44,401 bases of DNA from Gammaproteobacteria bacterium (GTDB lineage Bacteria; Pseudomonadota; Gammaproteobacteria; Methylococcales; Methylococcaceae): positions 1 to 44,401 of the forward strand of contig RFVA01000017.1 in the NCBI GenBank assembly GCA_009922685.1, read 5' to 3'. Positions within the stretch are counted from its first letter, which is position 1. The number at the start of each line of letters is the position of its first letter. The position numbers and the translations under genes were made by a program. Below the pieces are notes generated by a model. The model saw only the letters and a program-made list of their open reading frames with translations, was not told the origin of the DNA and searched no databases. Shown in pieces: positions 36,538 to 44,401 of the stretch.

Positions 36538-37434
36538 CTAAACCGCCACGTCCGCAGCGATGTGGGGATGCGGATCGTAGTCTTGAAGCTCAAAATCCTC
36601 AATGCCATAACTGAAAAGATCCTTAGGTTTCTTGAGGATTCTAAGACGAGGAAAGGGTCTTGGCTCCCTTTCGATCTGCGTGATCGCCTGTTCGACGTGA
36701 TTGAGATAAAGGTGAACGTCCCCCCCAAACCAAACGATCTCCCCAGGCTCATAACCGCACTGCTGTGCTAAGAGGTGGGTAATCAAGCCAAGGTTTGCGA
36801 TATTCCAGCCAAGGCCAAGATAGGCATCGGCCGAACGTTGCATGAGCGCCGACGACAAGCGGCCATCACTGCCTACAAAGAACTGGTAGGTCTTATGGCA
36901 CGGGGGCAGCGCCATCTGGTCGAGATCGCCGACATTCCATCCCTCAAAGAGGAGCCTTCTCGATTGAGGACTTTCTTTGAGCCCCTCGACCAAGTCACTG
37001 AGCTGATCGATCTCTCGCCCATCGGCCGTGCCCCAGCGTCGCCACTGCCACCCATAAACGGGGCCAAGGTCGCCCCATTGTTCAGCAAATAAAGGTTCAT
37101 GAAGAATCCTTTGTTCGAAGGCCTCCTGGGTGATCGGATCACCGGTCGCCTCCCGGTAATGCTTCAGTGGCCAATCCGTCCAGATTCGAACGTTCTGCTC
37201 TAAGAGCTCCTTGATGTTTCTGCCTCCAGAAAGCATCCATAACATTTCTTTGAATGCTGTTTTCCAAAAAATCTTTTTGGTGGTGAAAACAGGGAAGCCT
37301 TGGCTAAGATCAAACCTCAGCGTTTGCCCAAAGAGCGCCCTAGTACCGACCCCCGTCCGATCGATTCTTACATCCCCATCCTGCAGCAATCGCTTAAGAA
37401 GGTTGAGGTACTGGGTTTCTGGATGGTCACTCAT
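36538..37434 (-). CDS. thyA: Thymidylate synthase
   Basis: Methylates dUMP to dTMP with methylene-H4folate. ATG 37434 (MSDHPETQYLNLL, 298 aa) shares the TGATG with the lgt stop; the longer open frame lies in lgt. Seen: RIDRTGVGTRALFGQTLRFD, FTTKKIFWKTAF, a catalytic Cys in ALPPCHKTYQFFV, QRSADAYLG, and the dUMP-binding HLYLNHVEQA. The segment after LG reads LGWNIANLGL where the common form is LPFNIASYAL, and an insertion follows the NVRIWTDWPL segment, so it belongs to the insertion-bearing ThyA subgroup. The lgt-thyA linkage is conserved in gammaproteobacteria. Confidence 0.95.
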   Translation of the reverse strand: MSDHPETQYLNLLKRLLQDGDVRIDRTGVGTRALFGQTLRFDLSQGFPVFTTKKIFWKTAFKEMLWMLSGGRNIKELLEQNVRIWTDWPLKHYREATGDPITQEAFEQRILHEPLFAEQWGDLGPVYGWQWRRWGTADGREIDQLSDLVEGLKESPQSRRLLFEGWNVGDLDQMALPPCHKTYQFFVGSDGRLSSALMQRSADAYLGLGWNIANLGLITHLLAQQCGYEPGEIVWFGGDVHLYLNHVEQAITQIEREPRPFPRLRILKKPKDLFSYGIEDFELQDYDPHPHIAADVAV

Positions 37435-38234
37435 CACCACTCCTTGACCACGATCGGACGAACCCAATATGCCCTGATGAGGATAAAAAGCCCTGCGATG
37501 ACCATGGGCAAGGACAACACCATGCCCATGGTGAGCCATCCAAAAGCGAGATATCCCAATTGGGCGTCCGGCAGCCGAACGAATTCCACCACGAACCGAA
37601 AGACCCCATAAAGTAAAAGAAAGAGACCACTCATGGCGGTTCTGGGTGGATTCATTCGGCGATAGAGGTGGAGAAGAACGAATAGAACCACCCCTTCCAA
37701 AAGAGCCTCATAAAGCTGGGAGGGATGCCGGGGGATGTCGCCCCCCGTCGGAAACATCATGGCCCAGGGAAGGTCTGTCGGCTTCCCCCATAATTCCCCG
37801 TTGATGAAGTTTCCAATACGACCCGTGAACAGCCCCAGGGGCACATAAGGGGCAATAAAGTCGGTGACATCTGAAAAGCGCGCCCCCACTTTTCGACCAA
37901 AAAACCACATTCCTGCAAAGGCCCCCAGCATGCCGCCATGGAACGACATCCCTCCCTCCCAGACCCGAATCAAAATACTCGGATCATCCACAAAGGCTGC
38001 AAAGTTGTAGAAAAAAATATACCCGAGGCGCCCTCCTACCATCAGACCCACCGCCGAATAAAAAATCAGATCCTCAATCTGGGTGGAAGTCCATGGAAAA
38101 CCCGGCACTTTGGTCCTAAGGCGCGCCATCCACCAGGCAGCACCAATGCCCACGATATACATGAGACCATACCAATGAACCTTGAGAGGACCCAAGCTGA
38201 AGGCCACGGGGTCAATATGGGGATTTGTAATCAT
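37434..38234 (-). CDS. lgt: Prolipoprotein diacylglyceryl transferase
   Basis: Transfers diacylglycerol to the lipobox Cys of prolipoproteins in the inner membrane. ATG 38234 (MITNPHIDPVAFSLG, 266 aa) is preferred over a TTG at 38282 that would add 16 residues. Seen: LKVHWYGLMY, the catalytic GGMSFHGGMLGA, and the signature GRIGNFINGELWG; seven membrane spans. It is the first gene of the lgt-thyA pair. Several lipoprotein genes in this window (lolB, TPR, the 39-aa peptide) would depend on it. Confidence 0.96.
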   Translation of the reverse strand: MITNPHIDPVAFSLGPLKVHWYGLMYIVGIGAAWWMARLRTKVPGFPWTSTQIEDLIFYSAVGLMVGGRLGYIFFYNFAAFVDDPSILIRVWEGGMSFHGGMLGAFAGMWFFGRKVGARFSDVTDFIAPYVPLGLFTGRIGNFINGELWGKPTDLPWAMMFPTGGDIPRHPSQLYEALLEGVVLFVLLHLYRRMNPPRTAMSGLFLLLYGVFRFVVEFVRLPDAQLGYLAFGWLTMGMVLSLPMVIAGLFILIRAYWVRPIVVKEW

Positions 38235-38457
38235 AGAAGGATGCGCTCTTGCTTTCGAGGAACGGTAGAATGGGACCAACAAAGGGCTAAATGGCCTTCC
38301 TCATCTTACCAAACTTCGATGTCATTCCAGAGCCAGCAAGCTGCCGATCAGCGTCCTTTTGAAGATCCTGCCAGGGGGACTCTGAGCCCATGGCGCAGAG
38401 ATGATCTTCTTAAAGCCATTGCCTTTCCCTCCCCCCCATTACCTTGAGACCCTTCCT

Positions 38458-38991
38458 ATGTCCGGATTGCGCGACCAACTCCTAAAGGCCGGCCTGGTCA
38501 ATCAGAAACAGATCAAGAAGGCTGAAAAGGAAAAGATCAAACAGGTTAAGGCCACCAGCCATAAGCCGGCGGCCAAGCCGGTCAGTCCTGAGGCTGACGC
38601 ACAAGCCGAAAAGGCCGCCCGAGACCGCTTACTCAATCAACAACGGCTCGCGGAAATTGAAAAGCGGGGGTTAGCCGCGCAGGTACGCCAACTGATCGAG
38701 ACGCGCAAACTCCCAAGAACCGAAGGGGAGATGGCCTTTCATTTCACCGATAACGGCACGGTGAAAACCCTCCACCTTCCTCAAGCCCAACGTGACCAAC
38801 TCATTCAAGGTCAGATTGCCCTCGTGAAACTGGATCGTCAGTACGAACTTGTTCCACGTGAAACAGGTGAGAAAATTGAAGAGCGGGACAAACGCTTCAT
38901 CCTTGTTCTCAATCCTAAGGAAAAGGAAGATGGCGATAGCCGGGATGATCCTTATGCCCACTACGAGGTCCCAGACGACTTGATCTGGTAG
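38458..38991 (+). CDS. DUF2058 (YaiL-like) nucleoprotein-associated protein
   Basis: 177 aa from ATG 38458 (MSGLRDQLLKAGLVNQKQIKKAEKE). The N-terminal half is highly charged and likely a coiled coil (KQIKKAEKEKIKQVKATSHKP, AARDRLLNQQRLAEIEKRG). The C-terminal half is a compact beta-rich domain (MAFHFTDNGTVKTLHLP, GQIALVKLDRQYELVPRE, RFILVLN). These match the DUF2058 family, widespread in gammaproteobacteria with no firm function. The gene is followed 35 nt later by the flavin reductase. Confidence 0.9.
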   Translation: MSGLRDQLLKAGLVNQKQIKKAEKEKIKQVKATSHKPAAKPVSPEADAQAEKAARDRLLNQQRLAEIEKRGLAAQVRQLIETRKLPRTEGEMAFHFTDNGTVKTLHLPQAQRDQLIQGQIALVKLDRQYELVPRETGEKIEERDKRFILVLNPKEKEDGDSRDDPYAHYEVPDDLIW

Positions 38992-39026
38992 GACCACACC
39001 CACAAAACAAGAGAGACAAAGACCCC

Positions 39027-40190
39027 ATGAATCAAGACCTCTTTACCCGGTATGCCCTAGGGCCTTATACCCTCAAGAATCGCATCGTCATGGCTCCCTT
39101 GACGCGCTCACGAAGCCAGCAACCCGGAAATATCCCCTGGCGACTCAATGCCTTCTATTACGCGCAGCGAGCCAGTGCCGGATTGATCATTTCGGAGGCC
39201 ACCCAAGTTTCCCAGCAAGGGCAAGGCTATGCCTTTACCCCAGGCATCCATTCCCGCGAACAAATCGAAGGGTGGCGCCTGGTGACCGAAGCGGTTCATG
39301 ATGCCGGGGGGCTTTTTTTTATGCAGCTCTGGCATGTCGGCAGAATCTCACATCCAAGGCTGCAGCCCAATGAAGGGCTGCCCGTGGCCCCCTCAGCCAT
39401 TGCGCCAAGCGGCCAAGCCTTTGTGACCAACGCTCATGGAGAACCGGAGCTGCTCCCCTTTGTAACGCCCCGCGCGCTCGAGACACCTGAAATCGAGGGC
39501 ATCATTCAACAGTTTGTTCAAGGCGCCAAGAACGCCCTCAGCGCAGGGGTAGATGGCATCGAGATTCACGCCGCCAATGGCTACCTCCTTGATCAATTCC
39601 TAAACTCCAGCACCAACCACCGAGTCGACGCCTATGGTGGCTCGGTGGAGAATCGGGCCCGATTAATCCTGGAGGTTGTTGATGCCTTGACCGGGGTCTG
39701 CGGCGCAAACCGTGTCGGCATCCGCCTTTCCCCCTTGGGAACATTTAATGATATGGGGGATGAAAATCCTGAAGCCTTATTCGACTATCTGACGAAACGG
39801 CTCAACGAAAAGGATTTGGCCTACATCCACGTCGTCGACCCCACCCTCGGCGGTCACGTCACTGCCGAAGAAAAAAGTCCGGCGGGAGAAAGGATCATGC
39901 AGCAGATCCGAGAGAACCTCCAAGGAACCCTCATTGTCTGTGGCGGCTATGGCTTAGAGCGAGCCCAAAACGCTCTCAAGGAGCGTCAAGCCGATCTCGT
40001 GGCCTTTGGGCGAGACTTCATCAGTAACCCAGACCTCCCCGAGCGACTCCAACAAGGGGCACCGCTGAATCCCTCGGACCCATCAACCTACTATGGCGGT
40101 GGTTACGAGGGCTATGTTGATTACCCAAGCCTTAAGGAAGCGCGCGGGGAAGAAGGCGCTCCGGACTATTCGATCTTCGGCGGGAAATAA
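39027..40190 (+). CDS. Old-yellow-enzyme family flavin oxidoreductase (NemA-like)
   Basis: FMN-dependent NADPH:alkene reductase, 387 aa, the usual size. Seen: LGPYTLKNRIVMAPLTRSRS, LIISEATQVS, QLWHVGRISHP, the active-site H-x-x-N in GIEIHAANGYLLDQFL, the conserved YGGSVENRARLILEVVDAL, and FGRDFISNPDL near the C-terminus. Substrates may include N-ethylmaleimide, nitro compounds or enones. It is probably co-transcribed with the DUF2058 gene and folA, whose ATG is 4 nt downstream. Confidence 0.94.
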   Translation: MNQDLFTRYALGPYTLKNRIVMAPLTRSRSQQPGNIPWRLNAFYYAQRASAGLIISEATQVSQQGQGYAFTPGIHSREQIEGWRLVTEAVHDAGGLFFMQLWHVGRISHPRLQPNEGLPVAPSAIAPSGQAFVTNAHGEPELLPFVTPRALETPEIEGIIQQFVQGAKNALSAGVDGIEIHAANGYLLDQFLNSSTNHRVDAYGGSVENRARLILEVVDALTGVCGANRVGIRLSPLGTFNDMGDENPEALFDYLTKRLNEKDLAYIHVVDPTLGGHVTAEEKSPAGERIMQQIRENLQGTLIVCGGYGLERAQNALKERQADLVAFGRDFISNPDLPERLQQGAPLNPSDPSTYYGGGYEGYVDYPSLKEARGEEGAPDYSIFGGK

Positions 40191-40194
40191 GCCC

Positions 40195-40689
40195 ATGCGA
40201 GTCTCCATGATCGTCGCTATGGCTGAAAACCAGGTGATCGGCATCAATAATCAGATGCCATGGCATTTATCGGCGGATCTGAAACGATTCCGCGAAATCA
40301 CCATGGGGAAGCCGATCTTGATGGGGCGGCGCACCCATGCATCGATAGGCCGCGCGCTCCCTGGAAGAACCAACATTGTTTTGACGCACGACCGGGCTTT
40401 CGATGCGACAGACTGCGTTATCGCGCATTCTTTTGAGGCCTGTCTGGAGGCTGCAGGTGACGCTGACGAACTGATGATCATTGGCGGTTCGGCGCTTTAT
40501 GAAGCTTTTCTGCCAGACGCCCAGCGACTTTACCTCACGCTGATTCATCGGTCTTTTGAGGGTGATACCGTTTTTCCTGCCCTTGAGTGGAACGCGTGGG
40601 AAGTCTCACAGCAGAAAAAAATCACCGATGATCCTTTGGTCGACTTCAGCTACAGCTTTTTAACATTGGATAAAAAACCCTGCCGCTAG
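40195..40689 (+). CDS. folA: Dihydrofolate reductase
   Basis: Regenerates H4folate after thymidylate synthesis, so it is the partner of thyA at 36538. ATG 40195 gives [16 protein letters not shown], 164 aa, as expected; the frame open to 40093 overlaps the reductase gene. Motifs: [41 protein letters not shown] split across the active site (Trp-Asp region [11 protein letters not shown]), [15 protein letters not shown], and [11 protein letters not shown]. The stop overlaps the convergent moaC by 4 nt. Confidence 0.95.
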   Translation: MRVSMIVAMAENQVIGINNQMPWHLSADLKRFREITMGKPILMGRRTHASIGRALPGRTNIVLTHDRAFDATDCVIAHSFEACLEAAGDADELMIIGGSALYEAFLPDAQRLYLTLIHRSFEGDTVFPALEWNAWEVSQQKKITDDPLVDFSYSFLTLDKKPCR

Positions 40690-41189
40690 GGCCTCGGTGC
40701 GAAGGCGGGATGATCTCCTCGCCGCCATTCCCCCGATGCGCCACCGGATTTCTTCAGTAACCCAATCCCTTGCATGAGCATGCCACGGTCAATGGCCTTA
40801 CACATATCATAGATCGTCAACAGGGCAACCTGAACCACCATCAGCGCTTCCATCTCAACGCCGGTCGGTCCAAGGGTCTTGGTCGTGGCGACACAACGAA
40901 CACCGGGGAGGTCGGAAAGCGGCTCAAATTCAACGCCGACATGCGTCAGAGCGATGGGATGACACAATGGAATCAGGTCAGCGGTTCGTTTACTGGCCAT
41001 GATCCCTGCGATACGAGCGATACCCAACACGTCACCTTTTCGATGGCTGCCGGACAAAATCAAGGAGAGCGTTTCAGGCTTCATGGTGATCAAGCCTTCA
41101 GCAACGGCTATACGCTCGGTGCCTGCCTTGCCACCAATATCGACCATATGCGCCTCGCCGGCCGCATTAAAATGCGTCAATTCTGACAT
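40686..41189 (-). CDS. moaC: Cyclic pyranopterin monophosphate synthase
   Basis: Second step of molybdenum cofactor synthesis, acting with MoaA. It is 167 aa. Conserved segments: [61 protein letters not shown], and the end KKSGGASG. No other moa gene is here. It is downstream of pyrD with a 42-nt gap on the same strand, so it may belong to the cofactor operon from the right edge. Molybdopterin fits a methylotroph needing formate dehydrogenase, but this is inference. Confidence 0.96.
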   Translation of the reverse strand: MSELTHFNAAGEAHMVDIGGKAGTERIAVAEGLITMKPETLSLILSGSHRKGDVLGIARIAGIMASKRTADLIPLCHPIALTHVGVEFEPLSDLPGVRCVATTKTLGPTGVEMEALMVVQVALLTIYDMCKAIDRGMLMQGIGLLKKSGGASGEWRRGDHPAFAPRP

Positions 41190-41231
41190 CGGAAGACCTT
41201 ATCGTACTGAAAAAAGGATGCGCATGGAGGG

Positions 41232-42242
41232 TTAAAGGCCTTTCCGGAGCGCGGTGACTAGATCCGGCCCCTGATAAATCAGGCCCGTATAGATTTGGAC
41301 GAGAGACGCGCCCGCATCCATCTTTTCCCGGGCATCTTCAAGACCCATGATCCCGCCACAGGCGATGATCGGGATCCGTCCATCAAGGAGGCGGGCTAAC
41401 TGCGCCACCACCCCGGTCGATCTTGCTCTAACCGGGGCGCCACTTAAGCCTCCAGCCTCCTGGCCATGGAGCACGTGGCTGACTCCTTCTCGGGCTGAGG
41501 TGGTATTGGTTGCGATGATCCCATCAACCTCATAGCGCAACAAGGTATCGGCGATCATCTCAAGCTCCGATGGTTCAAGATCCGGGGCAATCTTAAGGGC
41601 TAAAGGAACCTTCTTCTGGTGGGTGATGGCCAATTCATTTCTAAGCATCATCAAGCCTTTCAGTAAATCACCCAGATATCCTGCCGACTGCAAGGCCCGA
41701 AGACCGGGCGTATTGGGCGATGAAATATTGACGGTGACATAAGACGCCTGAAGATAGACCTTCTGAAGACAGGTCTGATAATCACTAAGCGCCTCCTCGA
41801 CCGGTGTATCCTTGTTTTTTCCAATGTTGATCCCAAGGATTCCCCGATAGGAAGAATGGGTGACATGATCCAGCAGTTGATCCACTCCCTCGTTGTTAAA
41901 ACCCATGCGGTTGATGATCGCATGGACCTCAGGAAGCCTAAATAGGCGAGGCTTGGGATTCCCTGGCTGTGCCTTTGGGGTCACCGTGCCAATTTCAATA
42001 AATCCAAATCCGAGCGCGGACAGGCCATCAAGACATGCTCCGTTTTTATCAAGTCCTGCAGCAAGGCCCACAGGATTCGGAAATGAAAGCCCCATCACTT
42101 CCTTCGGAGATCCGGTATGGGGCTGGCCCAAGGGATTGAACCCTTGCAGCCGCCCTAACTGAGCGAGCCAGGCCAAGGTCAGATCGTGCGCCCGTTCAGG
42201 ATCGAGCCTGAACAGGAGCGGCCTCAAAAGGGAATACAACAT
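41232..42242 (-). CDS. pyrD: Dihydroorotate dehydrogenase (quinone), class 2
   Basis: Membrane-associated FMN enzyme of pyrimidine synthesis that passes electrons to quinone. 336 aa, typical. Seen: the N-terminal amphipathic segment [17 protein letters not shown] that binds the membrane and defines class 2, [38 protein letters not shown], the catalytic Ser in [12 protein letters not shown], and [16 protein letters not shown]. It starts 19 nt after mfnB on the same strand, suggesting co-transcription with the C1-cofactor genes. Confidence 0.96.
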   Translation of the reverse strand: MLYSLLRPLLFRLDPERAHDLTLAWLAQLGRLQGFNPLGQPHTGSPKEVMGLSFPNPVGLAAGLDKNGACLDGLSALGFGFIEIGTVTPKAQPGNPKPRLFRLPEVHAIINRMGFNNEGVDQLLDHVTHSSYRGILGINIGKNKDTPVEEALSDYQTCLQKVYLQASYVTVNISSPNTPGLRALQSAGYLGDLLKGLMMLRNELAITHQKKVPLALKIAPDLEPSELEMIADTLLRYEVDGIIATNTTSAREGVSHVLHGQEAGGLSGAPVRARSTGVVAQLARLLDGRIPIIACGGIMGLEDAREKMDAGASLVQIYTGLIYQGPDLVTALRKGL

Positions 42243-42261
42243 AATGAAAGGGCCTCAGAAG

Positions 42262-42948
42262 TTAAAGAGCATCGGAAAAGCGCTCAATCTCTGACTTGAG
42301 CGTCATCAGCCGCGAAGAATCCAGGCGCTGGGTCCGCCCTCCCACACACAGAGCGCCGCGGAACCCCAGATAATCGGGTTCATGCCTTGAGAGGGGCTCA
42401 ATATCCGCCAAGGCCAGGGAACCGGCAAGACCACAAAAAAGTGAGTGGGCCCGGGCTTCCTTTACAAAGGCGCCAATGAAGTCATCCGATCGACAATCTC
42501 TCAAAGATCCCCGAGATTTATCTGCGGTATCGAGCATGACCCCCGAAAAGCCAGCTGCTTTCAGCGTCCCAATCAAACCAAGATCGAGAGGGTGATCGGC
42601 CAGGAGAACCGCCACCAAATGAACGTTACCCAGTTCAAGCTGCTTCAGCGCGGCAAGGACAGGCCCAAAAGCATCACCTGGAAAAAAACCCAGCTTGACA
42701 TAGTGGACCCCGCACAAGGCCATCGCCCTCACAGCGCTCACAATCAGGTCCGGATGCATCGGAAGATCTCCGATAGTCGCACTCAAGACCTGTCCCTTAA
42801 GTGCTTCCACGGCGTCCTGGACCCCTTCATAAGACCAGGCACCGAGCGCCCCCTCGCTAGGGTTCTTGAGATCCAGAATATCAACGCCAAGCCCCACCAC
42901 CGACTCGGCTTCTTCGAGATTCGCCACACTGGCCAGCAACCCAATCAC
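42262..42948 (-). CDS. mfnB: (5-formylfuran-3-yl)methyl phosphate synthase (4-HFC-P synthase)
   Basis: Condenses two glyceraldehyde-3-phosphates into 4-HFC-P, the furan precursor of methanofuran/methylofuran, the C1 carrier of formyltransferase/hydrolase in methylotrophs. 228 aa, a TIM barrel. Seen: LLASVANLEEAESVVGLGVDILDLKNPSEGAL split around the Schiff-base Lys (LDLKNPSEGALGA), YVKLGFFPGD, VMLDTADK, and FCGLAGSLALADIE. The stop of the DUF447 gene is directly before its ATG. Such genes occur in archaea and in bacteria with the tetrahydromethanopterin C1 pathway. Confidence 0.93.
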   Translation of the reverse strand: MIGLLASVANLEEAESVVGLGVDILDLKNPSEGALGAWSYEGVQDAVEALKGQVLSATIGDLPMHPDLIVSAVRAMALCGVHYVKLGFFPGDAFGPVLAALKQLELGNVHLVAVLLADHPLDLGLIGTLKAAGFSGVMLDTADKSRGSLRDCRSDDFIGAFVKEARAHSLFCGLAGSLALADIEPLSRHEPDYLGFRGALCVGGRTQRLDSSRLMTLKSEIERFSDAL

Positions 42949-43506
42949 TCACTGATCTCCCATAAAGAGACGGACCTTCTCCATCAGCCAAGACCAAGCT
43001 TCATACTCCATGGGGCCTGCTGTTTTCTCAAGTCCAATGGCAAGGTAGTCGAGCTCACGCTGAATCTTTTCGGGAGGTAATCGATCGAGCCGGCTGACCA
43101 AAATGGCCGCTTCGATCACCGCCGATTGTGCTCGATTAAAGCCCTTAAAGGGGCGATGCTGAGCCTCATAAGCGACCGCACAATAAAGTTTGGGGCGGAG
43201 AGAGTCCTCCTCGATCCTCTCAAGCTTCAATTCCGTATGCGAAAGGGCGCTCTCAAGACGAAAACCGGACACTTTTTCCGAAGGCACACAAGGCCAATCC
43301 CGTCGACCGGTGAGACAGCCAGAAAAAACACGAACATCGTCCGTTGCATTCATCACCGCCACACCGGTTGCAAGCACATTCTCAAGCGTGGTGGATGGCC
43401 TAAAAGGCATCAACAGCACCCCTTCCTCCAAGACATGAATGCCCATGGGTGCCAGATGGATTCGGCCATCGAGAGAGTTCGTTGAGACAATCACTTCACG
43501 AATCAT
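42949..43506 (-). CDS. DUF447 family protein of the C1-cofactor cluster
   Basis: A 185-aa protein: MIREVIVSTNSLDGRIHLAPMG, a central PFRPSTTLENVLATGVAVMNATDDVRVFSGC, and a C-terminal helical part PFKGFNRAQSAVIEAAILVSRL. DUF447 proteins have a flavin-reductase-like split-barrel look and are found with methanopterin-biosynthesis genes in archaea and methylotrophs. Their exact reaction is not known to me. It overlaps the DHPS-like gene by 4 nt and abuts mfnB without a gap. Confidence 0.82.
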   Translation of the reverse strand: MIREVIVSTNSLDGRIHLAPMGIHVLEEGVLLMPFRPSTTLENVLATGVAVMNATDDVRVFSGCLTGRRDWPCVPSEKVSGFRLESALSHTELKLERIEEDSLRPKLYCAVAYEAQHRPFKGFNRAQSAVIEAAILVSRLDRLPPEKIQRELDYLAIGLEKTAGPMEYEAWSWLMEKVRLFMGDQ

Positions 43507-44401
43507 GTCTTCTCCTCCAAATCGCCACCCGCCTTCTGCTTCCCCTCAGCCAATGACGGCGGCTTTAAGGTTGAACCTGCCGCCTTGTAGGTGTGGGGAT
43601 CAATATCATCGTCCTCGAGGGGGTCGGCCATGGCACCCCACTGAAGGGGTTGATCTTGGGTGTAACGCTTTCCCAATTGAAAGGCAATCTGGGCACGGGC
43701 CAATTCCACACCGAGATAAAAGGCATGACCACCATCGTCTTCAACGCCCAATAAGGGAAAAAGGCTAAAGGGATCCTCGCCCTTATGATGGCCACTTCTA
43801 TTAAAGATATGCAGACCCTCGTCACTGACCAGGATCCGGTAGCTAGGGTCTTTGATGGCCTTCGTTAATTCTTCAATCGCTTCAGACCCCAATGGAAAAG
43901 GACGCCGCTCGTGAATGGCCATCAGCCCATCATCGATCTGTTTCGGGAGACGGTTCATCTCCCGTGCCGCGAACATAATTCGCCTCAGCCGATCCGCCTC
44001 CCGAATAGCCGTTCGAGCATGCCGACTCACTTCGGTCGCAAGAATCTGACGAATATGAAGTTCGGAGCACATGCCCAGCAGCAGAGCGTTGATGCCCGCC
44101 GTGTCACAATGAGTCAATTCGGTGAGATTACCAACCCCCATCATGATCTCGACCTTCGGATGACGTCGCCTAAGCTCAAGGTAACGGGTGATCGACTCGG
44201 TAAAACCAAAATGAATGGGGTCTAAAATCGGATCGACGATGAAAGGGCGCCCCCCCTCCTCAAGCCGTGCAATCATCCGATCAAGGGAATCAAGATCGCC
44301 ATGGGGCGATGGGATCAGGATGGGTGTGGACGGCACCTCATTCATAATCCAAAGGGTCTCCTCGGTGAGACTCAGAAGAAAGTCAGCACCAGCCCGTCCA
44401 C
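43503..44401 (-). CDS. Dihydropteroate-synthase-like protein (DUF6513 type), N-terminus beyond the right edge
   Basis: The reading frame continues past the apparent ATG at 44345 to the window edge: 19 further codons read GRAGADFLLSLTEETLWI. The visible 299 residues are therefore a C-terminal part. Features: the DHPS-like barrel strand pattern TPILIPSPHGDLDSL, PFIVDPILDPIHFGF, VEIMMGVGNLTELTHCDTAGINALLLG, then LVSDEGLHIFNRSGHHKGEDPF and a charged tail. These match pterin-binding DHPS-related proteins of methylotroph H4MPT clusters, distinct from FolP. It is the first visible gene of the leftward DHPS-DUF447-mfnB-pyrD-moaC run. Confidence 0.87.
   Translation of the reverse strand, partial: GRAGADFLLSLTEETLWIMNEVPSTPILIPSPHGDLDSLDRMIARLEEGGRPFIVDPILDPIHFGFTESITRYLELRRRHPKVEIMMGVGNLTELTHCDTAGINALLLGMCSELHIRQILATEVSRHARTAIREADRLRRIMFAAREMNRLPKQIDDGLMAIHERRPFPLGSEAIEELTKAIKDPSYRILVSDEGLHIFNRSGHHKGEDPFSLFPLLGVEDDGGHAFYLGVELARAQIAFQLGKRYTQDQPLQWGAMADPLEDDDIDPHTYKAAGSTLKPPSLAEGKQKAGGDLEEKT

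Overview
The window looks like chromosomal DNA of a gammaproteobacterial methylotroph, most likely a methanotroph of the Methylococcales type. The gammaproteobacterial signs are the gene orders lolB-ispE-tRNA-Gln-prs, hemA-prfA-prmC and ftsE-ftsX-rpoH, the fabA-fabB pair and the lgt-thyA overlap. The methylotrophy sign is the right-hand operon. It encodes a dihydropteroate-synthase-like protein, a DUF447 protein and 4-HFC-P synthase (MfnB), which belong to tetrahydromethanopterin/methylofuran cofactor synthesis. No methane or methanol oxidation gene is present here, so the lifestyle is an inference. There are no rRNAs, insertion sequences, prophage genes or CRISPR arrays.

Layout. 1-8400: housekeeping. 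A leftward unit (TPR lipoprotein, lolB, ispE, tRNA-Gln, prs cut by the edge) diverges from hemA-prfA-prmC, followed by a degenerate JAMM-like protein and an HNH nuclease. 8600-16150: priA, a truncated-globin-like protein lacking the expected proximal His, a lone polysaccharide flippase, ftsEX, and rpoH under a perfect CIRCE operator. 16170-19850: thiC behind a TPP riboswitch, a TSUP transporter and tag. 19850-25430: a PHP phosphoesterase and an MsbA-like ABC exporter diverge from fabA-fabB-ttcA. 25430-27190: two very small genes with strong individual promoters (a 39-aa lipoprotein and a 41-aa single-span membrane protein), then a TIGR01777 oxidoreductase.

27200-33000: a four-gene leftward heavy-metal RND efflux operon (TolC-like, membrane fusion, pump, DUF3240). 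33170-35650: a YeeZ-like epimerase that seems to lack part of its Rossmann fold, then an ETHE1-like persulfide dioxygenase with a TSUP sulfite exporter. 35800-36340: a Phd/RelE-type toxin-antitoxin pair. 36540-41190: thyA-lgt, a DUF2058 protein, an old-yellow-enzyme reductase, folA and moaC. 41230-44401: pyrD joined to the cofactor operon, which runs off the right edge.

Most starts were chosen by homology to the family N-terminus plus the visible Shine-Dalgarno. Where the longest frame is longer than the likely protein, the entry says so. Family assignments are by recognition of motifs, without any database search.
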